The notes under the pieces were generated by a model. The model was not told the origin of the DNA. It did not search any database and saw nothing but the letters and a program-made list of their open reading frames with translations. A stretch of 9,810 nucleotides of DNA from Gammaproteobacteria bacterium (lineage in GTDB: Bacteria > Pseudomonadota > Gammaproteobacteria > QOAV01): the NCBI GenBank assembly GCA_003972845.1, contig QOAV01000118.1, forward strand, positions 1 to 9,810, read 5' to 3'. How positions within the stretch are numbered: position 1 is the first letter of the stretch; each line of letters starts with the position of its first letter. Of this stretch, positions 1 through 6,397 are shown in pieces. The position numbers and the translations under genes were made by a program.

Positions 1-788
1 CGCCGGTGCTGGTGGATTTCTGGGCCGACTGGTGCAACCCGTGCAAAATGCTTATGCCGGTGCTGTCGAAACTGGCGCAGGAATACAACGGTCAGTTCAT
101 CCTGGCCAAGGTCAATTCGGACGCCAACCAGGAACTGTCAACGCGCTACGGCGTACGCAGCCTGCCCACGGTGAAACTGTTCAAGGGCGGTGAACCGGTG
201 GACGAGTTCACCGGCGCGCTGCCGGAGTCCGCCGTGCGTGAATTTCTCGACAAACACATCGAGCGTGAATCGGACAAGCTCTGCGATCTGGCCACCGAAG
301 CCCGCGCCAGCGGCGACCACGAACGCGCCCGCTCCCTGCTGGAACAGGCCAACGCCATCGACCCCGACAGGCCGCGCGTGATCATCGACCTGGCCACCCT
401 GCTGGTGGACAACGGCGACTACGACAAAGCCGAAGAACTGCTGCAATCCCTGCCGCCGGAAGAGCGCGCCAAAGCGCCCGCCGCCGGGCTGCTCGCCCGC
501 ATCGGCTTCATCCGTGAAGCGGCGGATTTCCCCACCACCGCCGAATTGCAGGCCAGACTGGAGCAAAATCCCGACGACCTGGAAACCCGCTACCAGCTCG
601 CCATCCGCCACATCGCCAACAATGATTTTCCGGCAGGCATGGAGCAACTGCTGGAAATCATGCGCAGGGATCGATCATTCCGCGACGACATCGCCCGCAA
701 AACCCTGCTCAAGGTGTTCGACCTGCTCGGCAACGACGACCCGCTGGTGGCGGAATACCGGCGCAAGATGGCGAATTTGCTGTATTGA
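1..788 (+). CDS. Thioredoxin-TPR co-chaperone, YbbN/CnoX-like (5' partial)
   Basis: The reading frame is open from the window edge (first full codon at base 3), so the N-terminus is missing; YbbN-type proteins usually have about 25 more residues before the PVLVDFWA strand seen here. Counting the GTG at base 6 as residue 1, residues 1-85 form a thioredoxin fold with the active site WCNPCK (Cys10 and Cys13) and the cis-proline loop RSLPT (Pro54). Residues 90-260 are helical and TPR-like, with repeats such as ASGDHERARSLLEQA and DNGDYDKAEELLQ. This thioredoxin plus TPR layout is typical of the YbbN/CnoX family, which holds unfolding proteins and can form mixed disulfides with them in the cytoplasm. 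E. coli CnoX has a degenerate SxxC site, whereas this protein keeps both cysteines, so redox activity is plausible. The CNPC dipeptide is unusual against the common CGPC. The stop is TGA at 786-788. Family assignment is firm; exact function is inferred. Confidence 0.88.
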   Translation, partial: PVLVDFWADWCNPCKMLMPVLSKLAQEYNGQFILAKVNSDANQELSTRYGVRSLPTVKLFKGGEPVDEFTGALPESAVREFLDKHIERESDKLCDLATEARASGDHERARSLLEQANAIDPDRPRVIIDLATLLVDNGDYDKAEELLQSLPPEERAKAPAAGLLARIGFIREAADFPTTAELQARLEQNPDDLETRYQLAIRHIANNDFPAGMEQLLEIMRRDRSFRDDIARKTLLKVFDLLGNDDPLVAEYRRKMANLLY

Positions 789-789
789 G

Positions 790-2181
790 TTACTCCTGCG
801 GCGGCGCCCCGATCGCCGCCTCGTCCACCACCGGCAACCCGGCCAGCGCCATGGCGACTTCCTGATCCGGGTAAACGTAGTCCTTGAGCTTGCCCGCAGC
901 GTAGTCCATGTAGGCCTGCATGTCGAAATAGCCGTGGCCGCTGAGGTTGAACAGGATGGTTTTGGCTTCGCCGCTTTCCTTGCATTTCAGCGCTTCGACA
1001 ATGGCGCCCTTGATGGCGTGGGTGGATTCGGGCGCGGGGACAATGCCCTCGGCCTTGGCGAATTGCACGCCCGCCTCGAAACATTCAACCTGATGGTAGG
1101 AGGTTGGCCGCGCCAGTCCTTCGGCAACGACTTGCGACACCAGCGGCGCCATGCCGTGGTAGCGCAGGCCGCCGGAGTGGAAGCCGGGCGGTACGAAGGT
1201 GGAGCCGAGGGTGTGCATTTTCACCAGCGGGGTGAGGTGGCCGGTGTCACCGAAATCATAGGCATACGCGCCCTTGGTCAGCGACGGGCAGGCGGCGGGC
1301 TCCACCGCAACGACTTCCACATCCTGTTCGCCGCGCAGTTTCTTGCCGAGGAACGGGAAGGCAATGCCGGCAAAGTTTGAACCACCGCCAGTGCAGGCGA
1401 TGATCACATCCGGGTAATCATCGGCCATATCCATCTGGGTGATGGCTTCCTCGCCGATGATGGTCTGATGCAGAAGGACGTGATTCAGCACCGAGCCGAG
1501 GGCGTATTTGGTGTCGTCGCGTTGTACCGCCAGTTCCACCGCTTCGGAAATCGCCATGCCGAGACTGCCGGAGCTGTCCGGGTCTTGTGCCAGGATAGCA
1601 CGGCCAGTTTCGGTGCGTTCACTGGGGCTGGCGGTGCAATGCGCGCCGAAGGTTTCCATGAAAGCGCGACGATAGGGTTTCTGGTCATAGCTGACGCGCA
1701 CCATGAACACGTCGATATCCAGCCCGAACATGGAGCCAGCCAGCGCCAGCGATGACCCCCACTGACCCGCGCCGGTTTCGGTGGTGATGCGTTTGACGCC
1801 TTCCTCGGCATTGTAGAAAGCCTGCGCCACGGCGGTGTTGGGCTTGTGGCTGCCCGCCGGGCTGACGGACTCGTTCTTGTAATAGATCCTGGCGGGTGTG
1901 CCCAGCGCCTTTTCCAGTCGCCGCGCGCGGTACAACGGCGACGGTCGCCACTGGCGCAGTATGTCGCGCACCGGCCCGGGAATCTCGATTTCCCGCTCCA
2001 TGCTGACTTCCTGCTCGATCACGGCCATGGGGAACAGTGGCGCAAGGTCATCGGGGCTGATGGGCTGGGTGGTGCCGGGGTTCAGCGGCGGCATCGGCGG
2101 GTTCGGCAAATCCGCCGCGATGTTGTACCAGAATTTCGGCATGGCTGACTCGGGCAGCTCGAATTTGATCTGTTTTGACAC
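790..2181 (-). CDS. trpB: Tryptophan synthase beta chain, type 2 (TrpB2-like)
   Basis: A 463-residue PLP-dependent enzyme of fold type II that condenses indole with L-serine to give tryptophan. Visible motifs: the PLP lysine in SHKPN (Lys113), the catalytic glutamate in TETGAGQWG (Glu135), and the phosphate-binding loop CTGGGSN (263-269). The long N-terminal extension (residues 1-80, with PNPPMPPLNPGT) and the wording ETGAGQWG mark the TrpB2 subfamily rather than the TrpA-partnered TrpB1. No trpA, trpC or trpF lies nearby, which fits TrpB2, often found outside trp operons and proposed to salvage indole or act with a distant TrpA. The start is GTG at 2179-2181, chosen because a strong AGGAGG Shine-Dalgarno sits 5 bases upstream. 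The upstream gene on the other strand (pyruvate kinase) is divergent. The 3' end stops one base from the thioredoxin stop codon. Symbol is by family only; trpB2 would be equally suitable. Confidence 0.93.
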   Translation of the reverse strand: MSKQIKFELPESAMPKFWYNIAADLPNPPMPPLNPGTTQPISPDDLAPLFPMAVIEQEVSMEREIEIPGPVRDILRQWRPSPLYRARRLEKALGTPARIYYKNESVSPAGSHKPNTAVAQAFYNAEEGVKRITTETGAGQWGSSLALAGSMFGLDIDVFMVRVSYDQKPYRRAFMETFGAHCTASPSERTETGRAILAQDPDSSGSLGMAISEAVELAVQRDDTKYALGSVLNHVLLHQTIIGEEAITQMDMADDYPDVIIACTGGGSNFAGIAFPFLGKKLRGEQDVEVVAVEPAACPSLTKGAYAYDFGDTGHLTPLVKMHTLGSTFVPPGFHSGGLRYHGMAPLVSQVVAEGLARPTSYHQVECFEAGVQFAKAEGIVPAPESTHAIKGAIVEALKCKESGEAKTILFNLSGHGYFDMQAYMDYAAGKLKDYVYPDQEVAMALAGLPVVDEAAIGAPPQE

Positions 2182-2248
2182 TCTCTCCTCCTCATTATTT
2201 TTTTTAAAGGCGCATATTATCGCACAAGCGCTGCAAACACCGACTTGT

Positions 2249-2277
2249 CTTGTATCAATTCCCTGCGCATCTGTCAG
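2249..2277 (-). promoter_or_regulatory. Candidate sigma70 promoter for trpB2
   Basis: On the minus strand, CTGACA (complement of 2272-2277; 5 of 6 match to TTGACA) is followed after exactly 17 bases by TACAAG (complement of 2249-2254; 4 of 6 match to TATAAT). This would start transcription near 2242 and give a leader of about 60 bases before the GTG start. It is a consensus match only. A second AT-rich patch (GATAATATG on the minus strand, near 2212-2220) is an alternative -10 without a good -35. No convincing promoter for pyruvate kinase was found in the same divergent gap; TTACGT-N17-TATTTT (2303-2331, plus strand) is weak and would leave almost no leader. Confidence 0.35.
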
Positions 2278-2345
2278 AAAACAAATGGCTTAAACCAGCG
2301 AGTTACGTCAAAATACGCGCCTAATTATTTTCATCAGTACAGGCA

Positions 2346-3788
2346 ATGACCCACATCCCCCGCATACGAAAAACCAAAATAGTCGCCACCATCGGCCCCG
2401 CCTGTGATTCAGTGGAAACGCTGATTGAAATGATCCGGGCCGGCATGAATGTCGCGCGGCTGAATTTGTCACACGGCACACACGATGAGCAGTCGGAAAA
2501 AGTCAAACGTATACGCCAGGCGTCCAGAGAACTGAATACCAGCATCGCCATCATGGTGGACACGCGCGGCGTGGAGATACGCACCGGCAAGCTGGAAAAC
2601 CGAACAGTTGAATTGATTATCGGCGACGAATTCGTACTGTATACCGACGAGCGCATGGGTGACATCAAGGGCGTAAGCGTGAGCTTTCCCGATATTGTCG
2701 AGCACGTCAAACCCGGTGAAAACATACTGATTGATGATGGCGCTCTTGAACTGAAGGCGCTGGAAATCAAGCCCGATGCCGTGCGTTGCGAAGTGATCCA
2801 CGGTGGCATACTCAAGGAAAACAAGAGTGTCAATCTGCCCAGCACTACCCTGCCCATGGCCACCGCCAGCCCGGAAGGCCGCGAAGACGTGCTGAAAGAG
2901 ATGAATTTCGCCGTGGAAAACGATGTGGAATACATCGCCGCATCGTTCATCCAGAGCGCCGACGACATCATCATCATGCGCCAGATGCTGGAAGACATGG
3001 GCACCTGCATTCCGCTCATCGCCAAGATCGAAAACAAGGCCGGCGTGAACAATCTGGACTCTATTGTGCAAGCGGCCGACGGCATGATGGTGGCGCGCGG
3101 CGACATGGGCGTGGAGCTGCCTTTCGGCGAAGTGCCCATCATCCAGAAGCGCATGATCCGCACCACGGTGGAGAACGGCAAGCCGGTGATCACCGCCACG
3201 CAAATGCTGGCTTCCATGGAATTCAACCCCAAGCCCACCCGCGCCGAGGCCTCCGACGTGGCCAACGCCATACTGGACGGCAGCTCGGCGGTGATGCTGT
3301 CCGGCGAAACGGCTGCCGGCCTGTATCCGGTCGAATCGGTGCGAACCATGGCTGATCTGGCAGTCAAGACAGAAGCCTGGCTGGAGGAATACGGGTATCT
3401 GCAGGCAACCAAACCGAACCCTTCATTCCAGGTTACCGAAGCCGTGGCGCAAGGCGCGGTATCCATGGCTAAAAAGCTCGATGCCGCCGCTATTTTTACG
3501 CTCACCATGACTGGCACCACCTCCAGACTGGTGTCCAAGCACCGTCCGGTGTCGCTGATCCTGGCCATCACCGAATCGCGCAAGGTGGCTCGCCGTCTGG
3601 CGCTGAACTGGGGTGTGCTGCCTATCCTGTACAGCGCGGAGCCATCCGACGAAGCGCGCATACAGATGGCCATGCTGCGCGCCAGAGAACTGGGCTATGT
3701 GAAAAACGGCGATACCATTATCGTCACCGCCGGGCAGAACCAGCGCGCGGGTGGGACAGATTTGATCCGGGTGATGACAATAGAATAG
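2346..3788 (+). CDS. pyk: Pyruvate kinase
   Basis: A 480-residue cytoplasmic glycolytic enzyme that makes pyruvate and ATP from phosphoenolpyruvate and ADP. The N-terminal TIM barrel carries RKTKIVATIGPA (8-19), the substrate and cation loop NVARLNLSHGTH (35-46), the catalytic lysine in IAKIEN (Lys227), and the metal-binding ARGDMG (Asp253). The signature TATQMLASM...NPKPTRAE lies at 284-301, and DGSSAVMLSGETA closes the barrel. The B domain spans roughly 82-165 and the C-terminal alpha/beta domain 360-480. The segment DTRGVEIRTG (72-81) has Thr73 and Glu77, the pattern known for K+-dependent pyruvate kinases; the K+-independent type has Lys at the Glu position. Odd points: Val replaces the usual Pro in DTKGPEIRTG, and the segment after NLP (163-165) is about four residues longer than in the rabbit enzyme and lacks the usual glycine. 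The ATG at 2346 gives the normal family N-terminus, although the ribosome site is weak (ACAGGC). Confidence 0.96.
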   Translation: MTHIPRIRKTKIVATIGPACDSVETLIEMIRAGMNVARLNLSHGTHDEQSEKVKRIRQASRELNTSIAIMVDTRGVEIRTGKLENRTVELIIGDEFVLYTDERMGDIKGVSVSFPDIVEHVKPGENILIDDGALELKALEIKPDAVRCEVIHGGILKENKSVNLPSTTLPMATASPEGREDVLKEMNFAVENDVEYIAASFIQSADDIIIMRQMLEDMGTCIPLIAKIENKAGVNNLDSIVQAADGMMVARGDMGVELPFGEVPIIQKRMIRTTVENGKPVITATQMLASMEFNPKPTRAEASDVANAILDGSSAVMLSGETAAGLYPVESVRTMADLAVKTEAWLEEYGYLQATKPNPSFQVTEAVAQGAVSMAKKLDAAAIFTLTMTGTTSRLVSKHRPVSLILAITESRKVARRLALNWGVLPILYSAEPSDEARIQMAMLRARELGYVKNGDTIIVTAGQNQRAGGTDLIRVMTIE

Positions 3789-3800
3789 GCTGGAGACTTC

Positions 3801-3841
3801 ACACCTGCGCACGGATGCAGGAGGCGGGGCGACGCAGGTGT
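3801..3841. other. 9-bp inverted repeat between convergent genes
   Basis: ACACCTGCG (3801-3809) and CGCAGGTGT (3833-3841) are perfect inverted copies around a 23-base loop. They lie 12 bases after the pyruvate kinase stop and about 70 bases after the histidine kinase stop on the other strand. The position suggests a shared 3'-end hairpin, but no T-tract follows on either strand, so it does not qualify as a normal intrinsic terminator. The rest of 3789-3909 shows nothing recognisable. Confidence 0.4.
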
Positions 3842-3909
3842 CTAAAGCTTTACACTCTCACCTGGTCGAAACATCGCGTGATACTGACTGCTTGCTGGCT
3901 ATACAGCTC

Positions 3910-5196
3910 CTACGTCTCCGTTGACCGCGGAAACGCCACAACAAACTTCGCCCCACCAAGTTTGGCTGACTTTTCCACCCGGACGCTACCGCCATGCCAT
4001 TCAACGATTTTGGCGACTATGGCCAGTCCCAGCCCGAAGCCTCTGGACTGCTGTTGAGCCCGGTTTTTCTTCGATTGCACAAACGGCTTGAAGATGGCTT
4101 TGCTATCGCCTTCGTCAACCCCGGGTCCGTCGTCTTCGACTTGCACGGCAACTTGGCTGGCGGACCAGACGCAGCTGACTTCCACCTGTGATTTTGCATG
4201 ACGACAGGCATTCTTGATCAGGTTGTCGAGGGCTTTTGAAAAGTATTGCGGGTCAAGCATCGCCTGATTACCGGGGTGATGGGAATGAAAACCGACCGGG
4301 CAATCTTCGGCTGCGCGCAAGCTTATCCTCTCTGCGATCAGGGCTTCGATATTGACTTGCTGGCGTTGAAGCTGCAGGCCTTTTTCCAGGCTGGCGTAGC
4401 TCAACAACTCGGTAATCAATGATTCGATGGCATCCATGTCGCGCTCGATTCGCCGGATGTCTTGTTGACGCCGGGCATCGTCGCTGCGGGTTTCCAGCAA
4501 GTCCAGCGCAAACCGCATTCTGGCCAGCGGCGTGCGCAGCTCGTGCGACACGGCCTGCGTGAGCAGGCGGTTCTGCTTATCCAGTTTTCGCAGGCGCGCG
4601 GTCATGGCATTGAATTCCTGCTTGAGCGGCTTCAGGTAATCGCCCCTGTGAACCGGCGCTTGCGTGTCCAGCTTGCCCTCGCCAACACTCCTCGCGGCGC
4701 GAGTGAGCTGCTTGACGCCGCGCAACAGCGGTATGATCCAGAGCATGAGTATGGCGGCAACACCGGCATAGAAAAAAATCGTCAGACCAAGACGCAATCG
4801 CGACGCATCGGTGTTATCAGGCATGGGGATATCCAGCCGCAGCATGGCATCTCCGCCCGGGATGCGGCGATACAGGCTGATGCCGGAATGGGAACCCAGT
4901 GTAATCACCTCGCCTCGATCCCGCTGTTTGATCAATGATCGCGGCAGTGGGACATCCTCCAGAGCTTCCAGGGAGAATCTAAGCTTTTGCTGGTCGATAT
5001 AACGCGTTGTCCGGGCCGGGTTGGTAATGATGGGGGCGATATCGGCAGCAGCCATATCCAGCGCGGCGCGGTAGCCGGGATATGGCGTGGCCTGAGCTTG
5101 TTGCTGCCGAGTATCGTAATATCGATCAATGGCGTAATCGAGCCCGAACAGCGCAAGAAACACCGCTATGTACAGGGTGACAATCAGCGCGCGCAC
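3910..5196 (-). CDS. rstB: RstB-like sensor histidine kinase
   Basis: Inner-membrane sensor kinase, 428 residues from the chosen start. Order of parts: transmembrane helix 1 (about 3-20), periplasmic sensor region (about 21-135), transmembrane helix 2 (about 136-156), HAMP linker (157-205), then the dimerisation helix with the phosphoacceptor SHELRTPL (His218). The ATPase domain has NLIKNACRHA (N box, Asn325/Asn329), DDGPGV (G1, 355-360) and GFGLGLAI (G2, 386-393). The periplasmic stretch RDRGEVITL...SLYRRIP resembles E. coli RstB (RGGEIVAL...FLQRIP), which supports the RstB subfamily. The open frame reaches back to 5292 inside the regulator gene, but that extension is arginine-rich and would precede the first membrane helix. 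I prefer the GTG at 5194-5196, 16 bases after the regulator stop with GAGCGG upstream; it starts the protein directly at MRALIVTLYIAVF. It would phosphorylate the RstA-like regulator encoded just upstream. The signal is unknown. Confidence 0.9.
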   Translation of the reverse strand: MRALIVTLYIAVFLALFGLDYAIDRYYDTRQQQAQATPYPGYRAALDMAAADIAPIITNPARTTRYIDQQKLRFSLEALEDVPLPRSLIKQRDRGEVITLGSHSGISLYRRIPGGDAMLRLDIPMPDNTDASRLRLGLTIFFYAGVAAILMLWIIPLLRGVKQLTRAARSVGEGKLDTQAPVHRGDYLKPLKQEFNAMTARLRKLDKQNRLLTQAVSHELRTPLARMRFALDLLETRSDDARRQQDIRRIERDMDAIESLITELLSYASLEKGLQLQRQQVNIEALIAERISLRAAEDCPVGFHSHHPGNQAMLDPQYFSKALDNLIKNACRHAKSQVEVSCVWSASQVAVQVEDDGPGVDEGDSKAIFKPFVQSKKNRAQQQSRGFGLGLAIVAKIVEWHGGSVRVEKSAKLGGAKFVVAFPRSTET

Positions 5197-5212
5197 GGCT
5201 AGTGTCCGCTCA

Positions 5213-5965
5213 CTACCATGCGCCGGAAACGAACAGGTAGCCTTTGCCCCAAATGGTCTTGATCTTGACCGGCTCCTGGCTGTCATCACCAAGTTTCTTG
5301 CGCAAGCGGGATATCCTCACGTCTATGGTGCGATCAAAGCCGTCATAGTCGATTCCGCGCAAACATTGTGACAGATCCTGGCGGCTCAATATCTCCCCGG
5401 CCTGTCTGGCCAGCACCCAGAGCAGCTCGAACTCCGCACTCGACAGTGAAACAGGCTGACCATCCAATACTACCGAATTGGCGCTTTCATCCAGCGTCAA
5501 AGCGCCAAATGATAATTTTTGCAGCTTTTTCCGTGGCGGGGATGCGGCGCGCCGCAACAATGCCTTGACTCGCGCCAGCAATATACGCGGGCGCACAGGT
5601 TTCGGGATGAAATCATCCGCGCCCAGTTCCAGACTGAGTACTTCATCAAGCTCCTGATCATTGGCGGTCATGATAAGAATCGGTTGCTGGTAGAACTCGC
5701 GCAATTCCCGACAAACCGCGTAACCGTCTTTTCCTGGCAGCATCACGTCCAGTATCACCAGGTCGGGAAGATCGCCGGAAAACACCGATGCGCGCAACTC
5801 ATCAACGGCAATGTCACCGCGCGAGTACACCCGCACCAGCATCGCATGTTGCTCGAAAAATTCGCTAACCCACTTGGCCAATTCCACGTCATCTTCGACC
5901 AGTGCGATGGATATCGGACTGGTCGAAGGCAGTGTTTCGCCTGGGAATGCATTGTACTGGATCAA
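5213..5965 (-). CDS. rstA: RstA-like response regulator, OmpR family
   Basis: DNA-binding transcription factor with a receiver domain and a winged-helix effector domain, acting in the cytoplasm. Numbered from the TTG at 5963-5965 it has 250 residues: acidic pocket EDD (24-26), phosphoacceptor Asp73 in ILDVMLPGKDG, Thr100, and Lys122 in PKP. The C-terminal half carries the OmpR-type wing, with SRLRKKLGD and IKTIWGKGYLF. The stretch LRGIDYDGFDRTIDV closely follows E. coli RstA (LRGVSYDGLDRSVDV), the best clue to the subfamily. The start is uncertain. The first ATG in frame (6011-6013) would give 266 residues and overlap the DUF3019 gene by 52 bases, adding a basic tail not normal for the family. 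The TTG overlaps the DUF3019 stop (TTGA) with GGTGGA in front, as expected for translational coupling. An 11-bp inverted repeat covers codons 13-25. A matching RstA-type box lies upstream of the first gene of the operon. Confidence 0.92.
   Translation of the reverse strand: MIQYNAFPGETLPSTSPISIALVEDDVELAKWVSEFFEQHAMLVRVYSRGDIAVDELRASVFSGDLPDLVILDVMLPGKDGYAVCRELREFYQQPILIMTANDQELDEVLSLELGADDFIPKPVRPRILLARVKALLRRAASPPRKKLQKLSFGALTLDESANSVVLDGQPVSLSSAEFELLWVLARQAGEILSRQDLSQCLRGIDYDGFDRTIDVRISRLRKKLGDDSQEPVKIKTIWGKGYLFVSGAW
5893..5928. repeat. 11-bp perfect inverted repeat in the 5' end of rstA
   Basis: CTTCGACCAGT (5893-5903) and ACTGGTCGAAG (5918-5928) are exact inverted copies around 14 bases. 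The loop itself contains CGAT (5905-5908) and ATCG (5913-5916) around GGAT. In the minus-strand mRNA this folds as 11 pairs, one G/G or C/C mismatch, 4 pairs and a tetraloop. It covers the codons for the first conserved receiver strand (ISIALVED). Confidence 0.7.
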
Positions 5966-6375
5966 AAAACTTTCCACCCGAAATGGTCTTTTCGTCGCCT
6001 TTTGTACACCCATTTCACTTCGATTTGAACGGTCGCCAGGTTTTCGTCGGTGTTGCGTTTACGCAACGCATATTGCCGGGAGTCGGTTTCGGCAAATTCA
6101 AAAACCAGCGAACCGCTTTGCTGGCGCGACCAGCATTTCTGCGTCGCGCCAGTCTGTACTTGAACAATGCAGTAATCGTCAGCTGCAGGGCTGACCCAAT
6201 GCATTCGTACTTTCTGGTAGCAAACAAGTCCACGGTTCAGGCTGATGCATTTCGACGGCTGGGTGACAAGGGAATAGCCGCTCAGATCGCCGGCCAGCGC
6301 TGTGAGAGAAACACCCGACAAGACCAGGCTGCCAGCCGCCAGCAGCATCGCTTTTTTTATGAAATTTATTTTCAT
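5962..6375 (-). CDS. DUF3019 family exported small protein
   Basis: 137-residue protein of unknown biochemical role. Residues 1-28 are a classic signal peptide (Lys-rich start, hydrophobic core, ALA before the cut), so the mature part of about 109 residues should lie in the periplasm. It has four cysteines (43, 52, 69, 81), enough for two disulfides, and ends in a basic aromatic tail, KWVYKRRRKDHFGWKVF. The tail and the cysteine spacing (SKCISL, VCYQKV, KCW) match my memory of the DUF3019 family, known from Shewanella and related bacteria beside RstAB-type regulators and MipA proteins. The ATG at 6373-6375 was chosen over 6396 because GGGAGG lies 8 bases upstream and the signal peptide begins there. 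It is 22 bases after the mipA stop, and its TGA overlaps a possible TTG start of the regulator. A periplasmic ligand or kinase accessory is a guess from context. Confidence 0.78.
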   Translation of the reverse strand: MKINFIKKAMLLAAGSLVLSGVSLTALAGDLSGYSLVTQPSKCISLNRGLVCYQKVRMHWVSPAADDYCIVQVQTGATQKCWSRQQSGSLVFEFAETDSRQYALRKRNTDENLATVQIEVKWVYKRRRKDHFGWKVF

Positions 6376-6397
6376 AATACTTGCCCTCCCGTCCATG

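Noticed and set aside
514..1380. 288-codon plus-strand open frame across the thioredoxin and TrpB2 junction
   Set aside because: It overlaps both real genes in other frames, and the translation is low-complexity and unlike any family.
2321..3673. 450-codon open frame antisense to pyruvate kinase
   Set aside because: It mirrors a well-supported gene, its product is Ser/Met-rich with no recognisable domain, and it arises from codon bias of the coding strand.
3801..3841. Intrinsic terminator for pyruvate kinase or the kinase operon
   Set aside because: The 9-bp stem is real but has a 23-base loop and no T-tract on either strand, so it is listed only as an inverted repeat.
5197..5292. N-terminal extension of the histidine kinase to 5292
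   Set aside because: It overlaps the conserved wing codons of the regulator and adds an Arg-rich stretch before the first membrane helix.
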